NCBI GenBank assembly: GCA_903833215.1
Contig: CAILEM010000106.1
Location: 1-64,000 of the forward strand
Reading direction: 5' to 3'
Source of the DNA: an uncultured Armatimonadota bacterium
GTDB lineage: Bacteria; Armatimonadota; Fimbriimonadia; Fimbriimonadales; Fimbriimonadaceae
Length of the DNA: 64,000 nt
The translations under genes were made by a program, and so were the position numbers. The notes below the pieces were generated by a model. It was not told where the DNA came from. It did not search any database and saw only the letters and a list, made by a program, of their open reading frames with translations. Numbering within the stretch: the first letter of the stretch is position 1; each line of letters opens with the position of its first letter. This document shows positions 62,450-64,000 of the stretch, piece after piece.

Positions 62450-63076
62450 ATGTTGCCAGGAATTCTAGGCACAAAAATTGGGATGACCCACGTCTTCACG
62501 GACGAGGGAAAGATGGTGCCGGTGACAGTCGTTCAGGCTGGTCCGGTATTCGTAACACAGCTAAAGACAGAAGATAAAGACGGTTACACAGCAGTACAGG
62601 TTGGCTACGGCGAAGCGAAAGAGAGCAAGCTCACTTTCCCTAAGTACGGCCACCTCAAGAAAGCAGGTTTGACCAAGAATCTCCGGACACTCAAAGAGTT
62701 CCGCATCGACACGACCGACGGGCTCGCCCTTGGTCAGGAGATTACAGTCGATATCTTCGCAGAAGGCGAAAAGATCACGGTAACTGGAAACAGTAAAGGC
62801 CGCGGTTTTGCAGGCGGCGTCAAGCGGTACCACTTCAAGGGTCAGCACATGACGCACGGCTACATGACTCACCGCCGGCCTCTCTCGAACGGTGCAACTG
62901 GACCACAGAGAGTTTTCAAGGGCAAGCGCGGACCTGGTCACATGGGTGACGAAACGGTTACGCAGAAGGGTTTGAAGGTAGTCAAGATCGATGCCGAAAG
63001 GAATCTCATCCTGATCGACGGCAGCGTGCCAGGCCCGAACGGCGCCCAAGTAGTAATCAACAAGGTGGCGAGGTAA
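62450..63076 (+). CDS. rplC: 50S ribosomal protein L3
   Basis: 208 residues. Recognised by GILGTKIGMTHVFTDEG, VTGNSKGRGFAGGVKRYHFK and RVFKGKRGPGHMG. L3 assembles early on 23S rRNA near the peptidyl-transferase centre. AGAGGG ribosome site upstream. Confidence 0.96.
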   Translation: MLPGILGTKIGMTHVFTDEGKMVPVTVVQAGPVFVTQLKTEDKDGYTAVQVGYGEAKESKLTFPKYGHLKKAGLTKNLRTLKEFRIDTTDGLALGQEITVDIFAEGEKITVTGNSKGRGFAGGVKRYHFKGQHMTHGYMTHRRPLSNGATGPQRVFKGKRGPGHMGDETVTQKGLKVVKIDAERNLILIDGSVPGPNGAQVVINKVAR

Positions 63077-63080
63077 GGCA

Positions 63081-63752
63081 ATGGCAGATATTCAAATTCA
63101 CGGAAAGGACGGCAAGTCTGTCGGAACCCACAGCCTGAGTAAGGCGATTGCCGAAGCGAAGGTCAATCAGGTAACGGCTCACCGTGCTGTTGTAGCTGAA
63201 GAGGCTAACAAGCGACAAGGTACTCAGTCTGCCAAGACACGATCGGAAGTTCGTGGTGGTGGTCGAAAGCCATACAAGCAGAAGAAGACTGGTAACGCTC
63301 GTCAGGGAACGGTCAGTGCACCACACTACACCCATGGCGGTATGGCGATGGCAGTCAAGCCTCGCGACTACGAGAAGAAGATTAACAAGAAAGAGCGACG
63401 CGCAGCCCTCCTAGGCGCCCTCGCAGCTCACTTGGAAGCAGGCAATGTTAGCGTGATTGATTCAATCACCTTTGCTGAGCCAAAGACCAAGGATGCGGTT
63501 GCCCTTTTGGTAGCGCTTGGACTCGGAAATCAACGCCGAGTGCTCGTAGTGCTTCCTCAATATGACCAGGTCACACACAAGTGCTTCCGCAACTTGACGA
63601 ATGTGACGGTGCGAACTGCTCCGTCGTCATCCGCTGGTGGTGCTGAAGCAGCAAAGACCGCCGTGTTCTCCACGCGAGATCTGCTGGTAGCTCAGAAGAT
63701 CATCATCGCGAAGGACGCACTGACCAAGATCGAGGAGGTCTGGGCTAAGTGA
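63081..63752 (+). CDS. rplD: 50S ribosomal protein L4
   Basis: 223 residues. The arginine-rich tunnel loop SEVRGGGRKPYKQKKTGNAR is diagnostic. L4 lines the exit tunnel and in some bacteria represses this operon. Starts 4 bp after the rplC stop and ends in an overlap (GTGA) with rplW. Confidence 0.96.
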   Translation: MADIQIHGKDGKSVGTHSLSKAIAEAKVNQVTAHRAVVAEEANKRQGTQSAKTRSEVRGGGRKPYKQKKTGNARQGTVSAPHYTHGGMAMAVKPRDYEKKINKKERRAALLGALAAHLEAGNVSVIDSITFAEPKTKDAVALLVALGLGNQRRVLVVLPQYDQVTHKCFRNLTNVTVRTAPSSSAGGAEAAKTAVFSTRDLLVAQKIIIAKDALTKIEEVWAK

Positions 63753-64000
63753 AGAACCCACACGATATCATCGTTCGACCGCACATTACTGAAAAGGCTG
63801 TGGCCCTTTCATATGGCGATCCACGAATTAAGGACGAGGAATTGCTCGTTCGCAAATACACCTTTGAGGTAGCTACGAACGCCAACAAGATTGAAATCAA
63901 GCAGGCGATCGAAGCGATCTATAACGAAGGCAAAAAGAAGGATCAGGCTATCAGCGTCGAATCCGTCCGCACGATTAAAGTGTTGGGCAAGAAGCGACGA
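63749..64000 (+). CDS. rplW: 50S ribosomal protein L23, 3' end outside window
   Basis: 84 codons from GTG 63749, which overlaps the rplD stop TGA. The start KNPHDIIVRPHITEKAVALS and TFEVATNANKIEIKQAIEAIY are typical of L23, which sits at the exit of the ribosomal tunnel and binds trigger factor. The frame runs on past the window edge. Confidence 0.95.
   Translation, partial: MKNPHDIIVRPHITEKAVALSYGDPRIKDEELLVRKYTFEVATNANKIEIKQAIEAIYNEGKKKDQAISVESVRTIKVLGKKRR

Overview
The window is bacterial chromosome from what looks like a free-living, polysaccharide-rich bacterium. The closest fit I can suggest is the Armatimonadota (Fimbriimonas-like). That is a guess from gene content: a cyanobacterial-type acyl-ACP-reductase-like protein paired with a quinate-dehydrogenase-like protein, a DUF2339 membrane protein, RHS cassettes, and a str operon running straight into the S10 operon. 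No rRNA or marker tree could be checked. TTG start codons are unusually common and several sit on the stop codon of the gene before them.

Layout. 1-2.1 kb: a GT2 glycosyltransferase (open at the window edge), a methyltransferase and a small unknown protein. 2.7-8.5 kb: an accessory block built from two copies of one module, exactly 3285 bp apart. Each copy has a short RHS-core protein with its own cysteine-rich tail, a different small exported or membrane protein behind it, and a divergent secreted 249-residue paralogue under a conserved promoter. 8.5-31.7 kb: mostly housekeeping genes: a ZipA-C-like protein, era, a glycosidase-like protein with disordered tails, a HAD phosphatase, ridA, a quinate-dehydrogenase-like/acyl-ACP-reductase-like pair, DUF2339, HEAT and LemA proteins, purL, a TPR protein, nadK, an Opp/Dpp-type ATPase, phoU, a GH99-like/CBM9 secreted protein and another GT2.

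31.7-50.2 kb is the most unusual stretch, an accessory island. It holds a small beta-sandwich protein, a GAF-LuxR regulator, a 961-residue exported protein ending in fifteen 24-bp repeats, three different lid-less Hsp70 proteins, a long GrpE-like protein, a membrane-anchored pseudokinase carrying an InlB-type repeat, a second exported protein with the same kind of C-terminal domain, and a 13-helix membrane protein ending in YARHG. Hsp70-2, the GrpE-like gene, Hsp70-3 and the pseudokinase are packed with gaps of 0-9 bp, so they are probably one transcript. I infer a dedicated chaperone/pseudokinase system linking cytoplasmic Hsp70 work to the envelope. Its function is unknown.

50.3-57.3 kb: ribokinase, an FKBP-like protein, a Wzm/Wzt-type polysaccharide exporter, a GT2, greA, a lipoprotein, a bidirectional terminator, a REP-like palindrome and lysS. 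57.4-64 kb: the str-S10 ribosomal operon (rpsL, rpsG, fusA, tuf, rpsJ, rplC, rplD, start of rplW) with a promoter, a leader attenuator-like hairpin and a hairpin between tuf and rpsJ.
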